Assembly: GCF_030544485.1 (NCBI RefSeq)
Contig: NZ_CP130610.1
Location: 3,410,001 to 3,474,000, forward strand
Reading direction: 5' to 3'
Source: Halomonas sp. HAL1
GTDB lineage: Bacteria; Pseudomonadota; Gammaproteobacteria; Pseudomonadales; Halomonadaceae
Length of the DNA stretch: 64,000 bases
Shown: piece after piece, positions 1 to 8,363 of the stretch
Numbering within the stretch: the first letter of the stretch is position 1
How the letters are laid out: every line of letters starts with the position of its first letter
Made by a program: the position numbers and the translations under genes
Notes under the pieces: model-generated
What the model saw: only the letters and a program-made list of their open reading frames with translations
Database searches by the model: none
What the model was told of the DNA's origin: nothing

Positions 1-106
1 ATGTGATTAGTTAACAACCGGACTCACATGCTACCTCTTATCACAAGCTACTGCTTTGCTAGTTAATAAATGCTAGCCAACTTCGTCATTACCAGGGAGC
101 ACGCAA

Positions 107-844
107 ATGCATACCAAAAAAGATCAGAACTCTTTTTGGTCTAAGCGCGCACTCTTATTCATTGTATTAGGGATATTACCAGCGTTGGCCTTGCTAGGAT
201 GCCGCTATCCTACCGATATAGAACATACGATGGAAAGAATTCAAAATGGTGTGCTGGAGGTTGGGCTAACTGAGAATTCGCCTTGGGTGATACGTACCAA
301 CGATGGCCCTGCTGGACTCGAACCGGAAATCATCCGCTCACTGGCTGAACAGTTGAATTCGAAAATCCGCTGGCACTGGGATAGTGAAGATGATTTGCTA
401 GCCGCTCTGCAGCATCACCAACTTGACTTGGTGATAGGAGGATTAACTAATCGCTCTCGCCTGAGCCAGCAGGCGGCGCTGACACGCCCTTATTATCAAA
501 GCCGCTATACTGTCGGCTTTCCCTCAGGGGTGCCATTGCCCACCTCGTTAAATGGGTTGGAAGTCGCTATTCCTCCCGTAAACCATATGCATGCAGCGCT
601 CAAAGAAAAAAATGCCAAGCCGGTCAAAGTTACCGATATTACTCGTACTGAAAGCCCCATCGCCGCGCCTACATGGTGGTTATCGGCCCATGGGTTGATT
701 GCCGGTCCGTGGGAGATAATTATCGATAAGCATGTGATGGCGCTGCCTAAAGGTGAGAACGCTTGGATGCTGGCATTGCAACGCCACCTTAATGGCTACT
801 CCAATATTGAGCAGGGACTACAGCAACTGGAGGCGGCGCAATGA
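107..844 (+). CDS. Family 3 solute-binding-like lipoprotein
   Basis: The 245-residue protein has a basic N-terminus, a hydrophobic stretch and a lipobox LLGC with Cys32, so it should be a lipid-anchored periplasmic protein. After residue 50 it resembles the bacterial extracellular solute-binding family 3 fold (LEVGLTENSPWV, then GLEPEIIRSLAEQL and DLVIGGLTNRS). No amino-acid permease or ATPase gene is adjacent. Instead its stop overlaps the start of a CDF-like transporter by 4 nt (ATGA), so the two are probably translationally coupled. An AGGGAG ribosome site lies 9 nt before the ATG. The ligand is unknown. A role as sensor or partner of the downstream transporter is inference from the overlap only. 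Confidence 0.75.
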   Translation: MHTKKDQNSFWSKRALLFIVLGILPALALLGCRYPTDIEHTMERIQNGVLEVGLTENSPWVIRTNDGPAGLEPEIIRSLAEQLNSKIRWHWDSEDDLLAALQHHQLDLVIGGLTNRSRLSQQAALTRPYYQSRYTVGFPSGVPLPTSLNGLEVAIPPVNHMHAALKEKNAKPVKVTDITRTESPIAAPTWWLSAHGLIAGPWEIIIDKHVMALPKGENAWMLALQRHLNGYSNIEQGLQQLEAAQ

Positions 845-1785
845 AAATAAGGCAAGTGTATCAACTGCCCCCTGATAAACAGAAAGACCTTGATTACCTG
901 GTACGGCTTGAATGGTGGAACCTGGGGTTTCGCATTTCAATCGTCGGTGTATTGGCATTAGTGTTAGGTAGTAGTCAGGCCATGAGAGTGGCTTGGTTTG
1001 AAGATATGCTCTCTTTAATCCCTCCTATCGCCTTTCTGATCGCAATGCGTTATCGCAACCGACCCCCTAATGCGATCTTTCCATATGGGTATCAACGTGC
1101 CACGAGTATCGCCTTCCTCTGTGCAGCCACCGCCCTGGCGCTACTCGGCGGTATTCTGTTGCTTGATTCGTTGCTTAAGCTCGCCAAGATGGAACATCCC
1201 AGCATTGGCGCCGTCGAGCTCTTCGGCACCACTTTCTGGATGGGGTGGTTAATGATTGGTGCGCTGATTTATAGCGTCATACCTCCCGTCATCATCGGTC
1301 ATCTACAGATGAAAGCCGCCAAAAAAGTACATGAAAAAACGGTGTTTGTTGATGGCAAGATGAGCAAGGCGGACTGGATGACTGGGCTTGCCGCTATCGC
1401 CGGAATAGTCGGCGTTGGCGCTGGCCTATGGTGGGCGGACGCGTTGGCGGGCGCGCTTATCGCGCTTGATGTCACCAAGGATGGCGTGACTAATGTGAAG
1501 GAGGCTGTGGGTGACCTTCTCGACCGAAGACCCCGTTTTACTTCTAAAGCTGAGCCGGAACACCTTGCTGAAGAGCTGGAAGAACAATTATGTGCCATGG
1601 GGTGGGTCGCCAGTGCCGCCGTGCGCTTACGTGAGGAAGGGCACATCTTTAGCGGAGAAGCGTTTGTGGTGCCCCATAGCGATGAGAATTTGGCTCAACA
1701 CTTACGCGACGCTGCTCAGTTTTTAAACCATTACGATTGGCGTATTTATGAAGTAGTGGTGACGGCTTGGCCCAGCGAAAACTGA
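841..1785 (+). CDS. Atypical cation diffusion facilitator (CDF) family transporter
   Basis: The 314-residue inner-membrane protein has the CDF layout: several hydrophobic helices, the RPPNAIFPYGYQRA loop after the second helix (residues 74-87), WWADALAGALIALDV in the last helix, and a cytoplasmic C-terminal domain from about 225. CDF proteins normally export Zn, Mn or Fe in exchange for protons. The usual ligand pairs look altered: the second-helix H/DxxxD position reads LSLIP (residues 57-61) and the fifth-helix HxxxD reads MSKAD (174-178), leaving only Asp178. Metal specificity therefore cannot be assumed. It is coupled to the upstream lipoprotein through an ATGA overlap. Confidence 0.8.
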   Translation: MKIRQVYQLPPDKQKDLDYLVRLEWWNLGFRISIVGVLALVLGSSQAMRVAWFEDMLSLIPPIAFLIAMRYRNRPPNAIFPYGYQRATSIAFLCAATALALLGGILLLDSLLKLAKMEHPSIGAVELFGTTFWMGWLMIGALIYSVIPPVIIGHLQMKAAKKVHEKTVFVDGKMSKADWMTGLAAIAGIVGVGAGLWWADALAGALIALDVTKDGVTNVKEAVGDLLDRRPRFTSKAEPEHLAEELEEQLCAMGWVASAAVRLREEGHIFSGEAFVVPHSDENLAQHLRDAAQFLNHYDWRIYEVVVTAWPSEN

Positions 1786-1860
1786 ATCGAATCGCCGATA
1801 TTGTAAAGCTTTTCACCATTAACGAAATCCCGAGACGAGATACCCTGACCGGGTTCATTT

Positions 1861-2895
1861 ATGCTCACATTACTTAGTGATATGTCGCTAACTGCCGCTT
1901 TTGCACTGCTCAGCGTTTGCGCCGTCGTTATTGGCATCATTGGCACCCGGCTTGCGCGGATTGTCGACGACCTCGCTGATCGTACCGGATTAGGTGAGGC
2001 GATAGCTGGTGCTGTCTTACTTGGGATGGCTACCTCACTATCAGGCATTGTGGTATCGGTCTCTTCCGCCTGGACCGACAAACCTGAACTGGCAATGAGT
2101 AATGCGCTGGGTGGTATCGCTGTTCAAACGCTATTTTTAACAATCGCTGATATGGTATATCGGCGCGCTAATCTCGAACACGCCGCTGCCTCCCTTGGCA
2201 ACCTGATTCAAGGCGCCCTACTGCTGTGCTTACTCAGTCTGTTGCTGTTAGGTCGCTTTACGCCCGAATGGACTTTCTGGCAGGTACACCCCATCACACC
2301 GCTGTTATTTATTGCTTACCTGTTTGGGCTCAAGCTGGTTAAAAATGCCCAAACCCGCCCGATGTGGTCCCCGACTCGTACGCGTGAGACACGTGAAGAC
2401 CAGCCCGATGAGTCGCCTGGAAAGCTAACGCTGGTGCGGTTATGGCTGCTGTTTTTGGGTCTCGCGCTTATGATCGGCATTACCGGCTGGCTACTGGAAC
2501 GAAGCGCTACGGTGATTGCGGCAGAAACCGGCCTTAGCCAGGCGGCTGTCGGTGTCCTGCTGACTTCGATAGTGACATCACTACCTGAGCTGGTAACGAC
2601 GGTCGCGGCAGTGCGCCGTGGGGCGCTAACACTCGCGGTGGCAGGGATTATCGGCGGCAATGCGTTTGATACCCTGTTTGCCGCCGCATCAGATGTGGCT
2701 TACCGAGGCGGCTCGATTTACCACGTTATTCCCGATCAGGTAATGTTATGGGTTGCTCTCTCGGTGTTAATGACAGGAGTATTAATGCTTGGCCTGCTGC
2801 ATCGCCAAGAGCAAGGACCTGGCCGTATTGGCTTTGAAAGCATGGTCATCATCGGCCTCTACTTGGCGGGAATAGCCACATTAATGGTGAACTAG
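1861..2895 (+). CDS. CaCA-family Na+/Ca2+-exchanger-like membrane protein
   Basis: This 344-residue polytopic protein has the two-repeat architecture of the Ca2+/cation antiporter superfamily. The first repeat (residues 50-70) reads GAVLLGMATSLSGIVVSV, and the second (230-275) has TSLPELVTT followed by GGNAFDTL. The family exchanges Ca2+ or another cation for Na+ or H+. In the first repeat the usual acidic residue of the TSLPE motif is replaced (SLSG), while Glu243 is kept in the second, so transport chemistry may differ from YrbG/NCX-like members. It starts 75 nt after the CDF gene, on the same strand, and is probably part of the same cation-transport cluster. Confidence 0.8.
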   Translation: MLTLLSDMSLTAAFALLSVCAVVIGIIGTRLARIVDDLADRTGLGEAIAGAVLLGMATSLSGIVVSVSSAWTDKPELAMSNALGGIAVQTLFLTIADMVYRRANLEHAAASLGNLIQGALLLCLLSLLLLGRFTPEWTFWQVHPITPLLFIAYLFGLKLVKNAQTRPMWSPTRTRETREDQPDESPGKLTLVRLWLLFLGLALMIGITGWLLERSATVIAAETGLSQAAVGVLLTSIVTSLPELVTTVAAVRRGALTLAVAGIIGGNAFDTLFAAASDVAYRGGSIYHVIPDQVMLWVALSVLMTGVLMLGLLHRQEQGPGRIGFESMVIIGLYLAGIATLMVN

Positions 2896-3631
2896 CCGCC
2901 GCAAGGTAGCGGCACATTTATATCTAAGGAGCATTGGTAGTGATTGGAAGCACGTTAATGGGGGTCATAGGCACCTTACTTATTTTGCTGGTGGTTTACG
3001 ACGCTATTCGCACCACATTATCGGTATCCAGTTCCGGCCCACTGACTAACCGGTTGGTCAGTGGACTATGGTTTATGCTACTAGGTATTCATCGTCGGCG
3101 AAAAAGCCATACCATGTTGTCCTCTACGGGCCCATGGATAACAATGGCACTACTGCTGACATGGTTTCTAGTCGCTTGGCTGGGTTGGTTTTTACTGTTT
3201 TGTAGTTCACCGCAGGCCGTGGTGCTGTCTTCTTCAAACGCCACCGCCAGCTTAGTTGAGCGCGCCTACTATACGGGCTATACCCTCACAACGTTGGGCT
3301 ATGGTGACTTTGTTGCCGGTAATGATAATTGGCGTCTTCCAGCTGTTTTGGCTGCAGCTAACGGCTTTTTCCTTTTTACGCTATCGATTACTTATATTTT
3401 GAATATCATCACCAATGTTATTCAAAAACGCCAAACGTCCCTGACCATCAGCGCACTGGGCGAAAATCCACAGCAAATACTTGCGTCTACAAGCGGCGAC
3501 GGAAAATTTGCAACATTAGTTAGCCAACTCCAGCCGTTACAACAGTCCATCAGTACCTTAGGCCAGCAACATTTAGCCTATCCAATCCTGCACTATTATC
3601 ACAGTGAGACCAGTAGCAAAGCGCTTTCGCT

Positions 3632-3640
3632 AGCCATAGC
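3632..3640. repeat. Left target-site duplication of the IS element
   Basis: The 9-bp AGCCATAGC immediately precedes the left inverted repeat and recurs at 5172-5180 right after the right one. Nine base pairs is the usual duplication length of IS50-group IS4 elements. Confidence 0.93.
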
Positions 3641-5171
3641 CTTGCAATTACCCACAAGTCATCAGCTACATAAGCATACCGTTGATAAAGTAAAGCCCGA
3701 TGTGTTTTTTTGGCTTCTCAGTTCGTTCGATATGATAAGAGGTATCAATATGGGACAACACTGGGTGAACGAGGAAATGACTGGCTGCGACTTGGGGGAC
3801 GCGCGACTGAATCAAAGGTTGGCTGTCATGCTGGAAGCACTCGGTGATCGGCCAGACAAATCACTACCCACCGCATTCCAGGACTGGGCCAATACCAAGG
3901 CCGCCTATCGCTTCTTCGCGAATGAGAATGTCAGCGAGGACAAGATTTTGGAGGGACATTTTGCCGCCTCTGCTTTGCGCATCCAAGCCACCGATGGCCC
4001 CATATTGATCCTGCAGGATACAACCGAATTTTCCTTCAAGCGCTCGTCACCTGAGAAGATTGGTTTCATCAATGAATCAACCGGGCGCAAGATGAAAGAA
4101 GGACGGCACCTTAAACATACCGTCTGCGGGCTTTTAATGCACGCTAGTCTGGCTATCACAACGGAAGGGCTGCCCTTGGGCCTGACAGCTGCCAAATTCT
4201 GGACGCGGAATAAATTCAAAGGCACAGAAGCTCTCAAGCGCAAAGTTAATCCGACCCGCGTACCCATCGAGCAGAAAGAAAGCATGCGTTGGCTCGACAA
4301 CCTGCAGCGTTCTACTGAGCTTGCAGGTTCACCTGAACGGTGCGTGCATATCGGTGATCGCGAGAGTGACATTTTTGAACTCTTTTGTCTGGCTCAAGAT
4401 CTTGGCACTTACTTTTTGATCCGCAGTTGCGTTGATCGTCTCGCCGAGGAGGGAGGCACTACGATTTCTCAAGTGATGGCCGAGACTCAGGTCAGTGGAA
4501 CACACGATATTCACTTTCGTGACAAGCGAGGCAATCAACAGCAGGCGACCCTATCGGTCAAGCATGCAAAGATGACAGTTTGTCCACCGATTGGAAAACA
4601 GAAAAAATACCCAAAACAGAAGCTTGGTATTATTTTTGCAGAAGAGAAAAACCCGCCCGAAGGGCGTTCCCTATAATCTGGAAGTTGGCCACTAACCTTC
4701 CCGTTGCCACTCACGCCGACGCAGTGCAAAAGCTTATTTGGTATTCACGGCGTTGGAATATCGAGACATTCTTCAAGACGCTGAAAACGGGTTGCCGCAT
4801 TGAGGATATACGTCTCGCTACCGCAGATCGACTTGCCAACTGCATTGCGCTCTGCTGTGTCGTGTCCTGGCGAATATCATGGTTGACTATACTGCGGCGC
4901 CAATCCTCAACGACCTCTCCTGCAGCTGTTTTTACTGATATTGAAAGAGCTCTTCTCGACCGATCAATGCCGTCAAACAGACAAGGCACACGACGCGATA
5001 CAGCTTTTTATATGACCGCTGTCGCTCGCCTGGGTGGTTATCTGGATCGCTCAAGTGATCCTCTCCCAGGATCCACCGTTCTATGGCGAGGCTTCATCCG
5101 CTTAGCAGATCTCGTTGCTGGATTCCAAGCTGCCAATCCAGATGCATCATCGACTTGTGGGTAATTGCAAG
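3641..5171 (+). mobile_element. IS4-family (IS50-like) insertion sequence, 1531 bp
   Basis: Both ends are visible. Positions 3641-3660 and 5152-5171 form a perfect 20-bp inverted repeat (left end CTTGCAATTACCCACAAGTC), flanked by the 9-bp direct repeat AGCCATAGC. The inner half of the repeat ends in ACAAGT, as in IS50. The element carries one transposase gene in the orientation of the channel it interrupts, and the transposase stop codon lies inside the right inverted repeat. The intact target duplication points to simple transposition without later rearrangement. The element itself looks inactivated by a frameshift. Confidence 0.93.
3750..5164 (+). pseudogene. IS4-family (Tn5-like) transposase with a frameshift
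   Basis: The start ATG lies 7 nt after AAGAGG. The N-terminal part has WVNEEM, DLGDARLNQRL and AAYRFFANE, typical of Tn5-like transposases, then the DDE residues Asp90 (ILQDTTEFS) and Asp203 (GDRESDIFEL). The frame breaks near 4670: EEKNPPEGR runs into a stop at 4674-4676, while PIIWKLATNLPV and the catalytic-glutamate motif WNIETFFKTLKTGC continue one frame over to 5164. A single missing base restores about 471 residues, the family's usual length. No slippery heptamer is visible, so I read this as an inactivating mutation rather than programmed frameshifting. Confidence 0.88.
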
Positions 5172-5180
5172 AGCCATAGC
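5172..5180. repeat. Right target-site duplication of the IS element
   Basis: AGCCATAGC directly follows the right inverted repeat and matches 3632-3640 exactly. Confidence 0.93.
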
Positions 5181-5367
5181 ACGCTTATACCAAGCCATTG
5201 CCATTGCCTGCTTTGCCAGCGCCAGACTAGACCCCACTTCGCGTGAGCAGTTATTGATCACACGAAAAGCAATTGAGCACTTTCTGGATACGCTTGGCAG
5301 TGCGTTCATTCACCCTAGCCAACATATCCCTGATATTCCTGCGTTTAAGGGCTATGCCGACTTACCA

Positions 5368-5391
5368 GGCGTCGAGGCGTCGAGGCGTCGA
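5368..5391. repeat. 3x tandem 8-bp repeat causing a frameshift in the channel gene
   Basis: Three perfect consecutive copies of GGCGTCGA lie in the 3' part of the channel gene. Reading through them leaves the frame that encodes the conserved C-terminus. Removal of two copies restores it. This is the expected signature of replication slippage. Confidence 0.85.
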
Positions 5392-5633
5392 GACATCGAA
5401 CATCGAGATCCAGGACTATTTAGCCTCACTACCCTACCAGAAAATATTGGTGGCCTACGTTCATAAGGACGGTTGGCAGTGGCAGGATGTATGGCAAACA
5501 GAGAATGGAAGGTGTGCTTAGCGCATGCAGCGACTGAAATGAAATTGATGATCATAGGGTGGACAGCCCGATAAGTTATCTACCTAACCAAGCAAAACCC
5601 AAATACACCGCCACCTGAATAAGGAGTAATGCG

Positions 5634-6092
5634 TTGATTCGGCAGCTAACGCTTTACGTATTGATCAGTATTCTCTTTGTCGCCGCTGGCTGCTCATCGA
5701 CGACATTTGATAACCACGAGACAATGGAGGCCCCGGGTGAATAGTTAATCAATACGTATTGGAAGCTGGTGAGGCTTGATGGCGTGCCGGTCATCGCCCA
5801 AGAGAACTTTCGAGAAGCCCACATGGTGCTGCACCAAGATGCTTCGCGCTTAGCAGGTGCCACCGGCTGTAATACGCTAATGGGCAGCTATCAAGTAGAG
5901 AACGAACACATTGCGTTCAACCAAGTCGCCACCACCAAAAGAGCCTGCCCGGCGCCTCAAATGGAAACTGAATGCAATTTTCTAGCCGCCCTCAAACAGG
6001 CAACCGCATGGCGTGTGGAGGGCGCAAGGCTTGTACTATCGGGTGATAACAATGAACCGTTGGCTAGCTTTGAAGCGGTGCATCTTTATTAA
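5634..6092 (+). pseudogene. META-domain (HslJ-like) lipoprotein gene with an in-frame amber stop
   Basis: A TTG start at 5634, 7 nt after AAGGAG, opens a lipoprotein signal peptide (LTLYVLISILFVAAGC, lipobox AAGC). After about 36 codons the frame meets TAG at 5742-5744. The same frame then continues NTYWKLVRLDGVPV and the rest of a META domain (GCNTLMGSYQVENEHIAF, then a Cys-containing TKRACPAPQMETE segment) to the stop at 6092. META lipoproteins are small envelope proteins linked to stress or novobiocin resistance in E. coli HslJ. Everything but the single stop codon is intact. Without suppression the domain would be made only from internal starts such as GTG 5769 and would not be exported. 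Confidence 0.8.
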
Positions 6093-6256
6093 ATCAATGA
6101 ACGGTATATCTAATCGTTATTATTAAAGCTATAAACCGCACGACTGTTAAGACACAGACCCGGGCAGAAACACACCGCTGTATAGCCCTTCATCCACACC
6201 CTGATAAAAACAGAGGTGTGGATAACCTACGTGTAGATACTTTTTAGGCACATACG

Positions 6257-6281
6257 AAAAAGCCGCCCTTTCGAACGGCTT
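6257..6281 (-). terminator. Rho-independent terminator of the tRNA cluster
   Basis: On the minus strand AAGCCG pairs with CGGCTT around a 9-10-nt loop, followed by a short T run. It lies just downstream of tRNA-Thr. Confidence 0.6.
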
Positions 6282-6321
6282 AATCTAATTCTCTGACGCT
6301 TAACTTTTAACCACTTTTCAG

Positions 6322-6397
<76 letters not shown>

Positions 6398-6469
6398 GCT
6401 TCACGTTTTCTTGAGAACATGATTGCTTCGCTGTTAGGCTTTGCAATCAACAAGAAATTTTGTTGGCAA

Positions 6470-6544
6470 TGGCTGGGGTACCAGGATTCGAACCTGGGAA
6501 TGCCGCTACCAAAAAGCGGTGCCTTACCACTTGGCGATACCCCA
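6470..6544 (-). tRNA. tRNA-Gln (TTG)
   Basis: The minus strand gives a 75-nt tRNA starting TGGGGTATCGCCAAG. The anticodon stem CCGCT/AGCGG encloses the TTG anticodon, the T-loop is GGTTCGAATCC, and CCA is encoded. It is separated from tRNA-Phe by 6 nt and from tRNA-Thr by about 70 nt. Confidence 0.95.
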
Positions 6545-6550
6545 GCAGTG

Positions 6551-6626
6551 TGGTGGCCAGAGACGGAATCGAACCGCCGACACGGGGATTTTCAATCCCC
6601 TGCTCTACCAACTGAGCTATCTGGCC
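6551..6626 (-). tRNA. tRNA-Phe (GAA)
   Basis: A 76-nt minus-strand tRNA begins GGCCAGATAGCTCAG. The stem GGGGA/TCCCC encloses the GAA anticodon, the T-arm is GGTTCGATTCC, and CCA is encoded. It is the first gene of the Phe-Gln-Thr cluster. Confidence 0.95.
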
Positions 6627-6774
6627 GCTGCCAACGGTGCGTATTAAACTAAAAACGCCGCTTTCCGTCAACACCTTTGTGAAACTTTCTTGCGATACGG
6701 ATGCTTAGGGGTTTTCTAAGCTACTCAATGAGTGCTGAAGAGTATGTGCTTAAGGCCTCTCCCTCAAGCCAAAC

Positions 6775-6801
6775 CCTACTGATTACAAGTCAGTTGCTCT
6801 A
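6775..6801 (-). repeat. 27-nt fragment of the tRNA-Thr anticodon arm and part of the D-arm
   Basis: Positions 6775-6801 are identical to 6352-6378 inside tRNA-Thr (same orientation), covering the anticodon stem-loop and part of the D-arm. Similarity stops at both sides. The rest of the interval 6627-6839 shows no gene. It could be an attachment-site scar or the remnant of a tRNA duplication. Confidence 0.85.
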
Positions 6802-6839
6802 TCAAAACGACCGCCACACAGAACGAGCCATCTTTCGTT

Positions 6840-7115
6840 TTATGCCTGAGTGGGCGGCACATACCCTTCGGCCTGGTCGGTTTCCTGGTTGTCCAGGAAG
6901 CGCTGCATCTGCTCCATAAGGTAGGCACGAGATTCAGGGTCGAGCATGTTGAGGTGTTTCTCATTGATCAAACGAGTTTGCAGCGACTGCCAGGCTTCCC
7001 AGGCGGGCTTGGAAACAGTCGCCTGAATCTCCTGGCCTTGCTTGCCCGGCAAGGGCGGGAATGGCAGCGCTTCGAGCTCTTTCTGGTACTTGCGGCAAAA
7101 AACCGTGTTACTCAT
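6840..7115 (-). CDS. yggX: Probable Fe(II)-trafficking protein YggX
   Basis: The 91-residue cytosolic protein matches the YggX family in length and motifs: TVFCRKYQKELEALPFPP with the conserved Cys7, then ISKPAWEAW-like VSKPAWEAWQ, LINEKHLNM and the C-terminal EGYVPP. The family helps protect Fe-S proteins from oxidative damage and handles labile iron. GAGGAG sits 6 nt before the ATG. It lies 48 nt downstream of mutY on the same strand, an arrangement also known in E. coli. MutY itself carries a Fe-S cluster. Confidence 0.95.
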   Translation of the reverse strand: MSNTVFCRKYQKELEALPFPPLPGKQGQEIQATVSKPAWEAWQSLQTRLINEKHLNMLDPESRAYLMEQMQRFLDNQETDQAEGYVPPTQA

Positions 7116-7163
7116 AACGTACTCCTCTTGCAGTGACTGGTTACTTATAGCCCCAGATAACGC

Positions 7164-8258
7164 TTAGGCGTGGCCTGGGGTGGGATTGAGGGTAAATGGC
7201 GTTAGCTGGCTGAGCAGCGCTTTAACCGGGGCTGCCAAGCCCAGCGCGGGCGGATGGTTGATGTCGTACCATACGCCACTTTCGCGTACACCACCCAGCC
7301 TATCGCAGGTCACGGGCTGCGGGGTAATTTCCAGGCGAAAATGGCTGAACGTATGGTGAAAACTGGGCGCCGCACGTTCGCGCGCGGGGTTAACGACATG
7401 AGCTTCCAACCAATCGTTAAGCTCGCTGTGCTTGTCAAACTGCGGCAGGCCCCATAACCCACCCCATAAACCGCTAGGAGGGCGCTTTTCCAGCCACACC
7501 CGGCCTTCCGGATCCCGCAGCATCAGCATAATGGTCTGCCGAGTGGGCAGCGCCTTTTTCGGTTTGGATTCCGGATAGCGCTGGGGCTCACCGCGCGAAT
7601 AGGCCAAACAGACATCGTTAAACGGGCAACTTGGGCAATCCGGCTTGCTGCGTTTGCATAGCGTGGCGCCAAAATCCATGATCGCTTGGGTGTAATCCGC
7701 CAGCCGTGCTGCTGGCGTGTAGTACTCGGCCAGCGCCCAAAGCTGTCGTTCAACTGCAGGCTTACCTGGCCAGCCGGGCAGTGCATGCAGCCGGGTGAGC
7801 GAGCGCTTTACGTTGCCATCCAGGATCGCGGCTCGTTCCCCTGTACTTTGCGCAATGACAGCGCCTGCTGTGGAACGGCCAATACCGGGCAGTGCCACCA
7901 ATTCGTCAATACTGTCTGTTGGCAGTTCGCCATCATGCTCCGCCAACGCAATTTGGGCGGCTTTATGCAAGTTGCGCGCACGGGCGTAGTAGCCAAGCCC
8001 TGTCCAGAGGTGCAGCACTTCATCCTGCGGCGCAGTAGCGAGTGCCTCTAGGGTGGGAAAGCGCGCCATAAAACGCTCGAAGTAAGGAATGACGGTGGTG
8101 ACTTGGGTCTGCTGCAGCATGATTTCCGACACCCAGACGCGATAGGCACTGCGCGGCGACTGCCACGGCAGGTCGTGACGGCCATAACGGTCGAACCAAG
8201 CCAGTAGGCGTTGTTGAAATTCGTCTGCCGCCAGCCGCGGTTTGGGCATATCTGCCAT
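7164..8258 (-). CDS. mutY: A/G-specific adenine DNA glycosylase MutY
   Basis: MutY removes adenine mispaired with 8-oxoguanine. The 364-residue protein has SEIMLQQTQV with catalytic Glu45, the helix-hairpin-helix LPGIGRSTAGAV (123-134), catalytic Asp147 in ILDGNV, and the Fe-S ligands Cys201, Cys208, Cys211 and Cys217. The C-terminal part (about 235-355) is the NUDIX-like 8-oxoG recognition domain (GLWGGLWGLP, HTFSHFRLEI). AAGGAG lies 5 nt before the ATG. It is followed by yggX and preceded by an asmA-like gene. Confidence 0.96.
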   Translation of the reverse strand: MADMPKPRLAADEFQQRLLAWFDRYGRHDLPWQSPRSAYRVWVSEIMLQQTQVTTVIPYFERFMARFPTLEALATAPQDEVLHLWTGLGYYARARNLHKAAQIALAEHDGELPTDSIDELVALPGIGRSTAGAVIAQSTGERAAILDGNVKRSLTRLHALPGWPGKPAVERQLWALAEYYTPAARLADYTQAIMDFGATLCKRSKPDCPSCPFNDVCLAYSRGEPQRYPESKPKKALPTRQTIMLMLRDPEGRVWLEKRPPSGLWGGLWGLPQFDKHSELNDWLEAHVVNPARERAAPSFHHTFSHFRLEITPQPVTCDRLGGVRESGVWYDINHPPALGLAAPVKALLSQLTPFTLNPTPGHA

Positions 8259-8298
8259 GCACGCTCCTTAAACAGAAAGGGGGATCAAAGGGGCTAAT

Positions 8299-8326
8299 AA
8301 AAAAGCGCCGGCGGTTAGGCCAGCGC
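8299..8326 (-). terminator. Rho-independent terminator after the asmA-like gene
   Basis: On the minus strand GCGCTGGC and GCCGGCGC form an 8-bp stem with one G-U pair and a 6-nt loop, followed by six T. It separates panM-asmA from mutY-yggX. Confidence 0.8.
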
Positions 8327-8363
8327 AGCACTTATCGGTTCAGTTTGCTTGTGGTGAGAATGC

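Larger units (their letters stand above)
2940..5521 (+). pseudogene. Two-TM potassium channel gene, split by an IS and frameshifted
   Basis: The 5' part (GTG 2940, 8 nt after AAGGAG) encodes transmembrane helices and the selectivity filter TTLGYGDF (about residues 117-124), diagnostic of potassium channels. The frame is interrupted at 3641 by an insertion sequence and resumes after 5180. Removing the element and one copy of the 9-bp duplication joins ALSLAIA to RLYQAIAIACFASARL. A second lesion lies at 5368-5391, where three tandem copies of GGCGTCGA shift the frame. Deleting two copies (16 bp) restores reading through IQDYLASLPYQ to YVHKDGWQWQDVW and the stop at 5521. The restored protein would be about 341 residues. 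The channel is almost certainly non-functional now. Confidence 0.88.

Noticed and set aside
2940..4676. A single natural channel-transposase fusion protein
   Set aside because: Inverted repeats, target duplication and the clean channel reconstruction show insertion into an older gene.
4660..4680. Programmed ribosomal frameshift in the transposase
   Set aside because: No slippery run or supporting stem is visible, and related IS50-group transposases are made from one frame.
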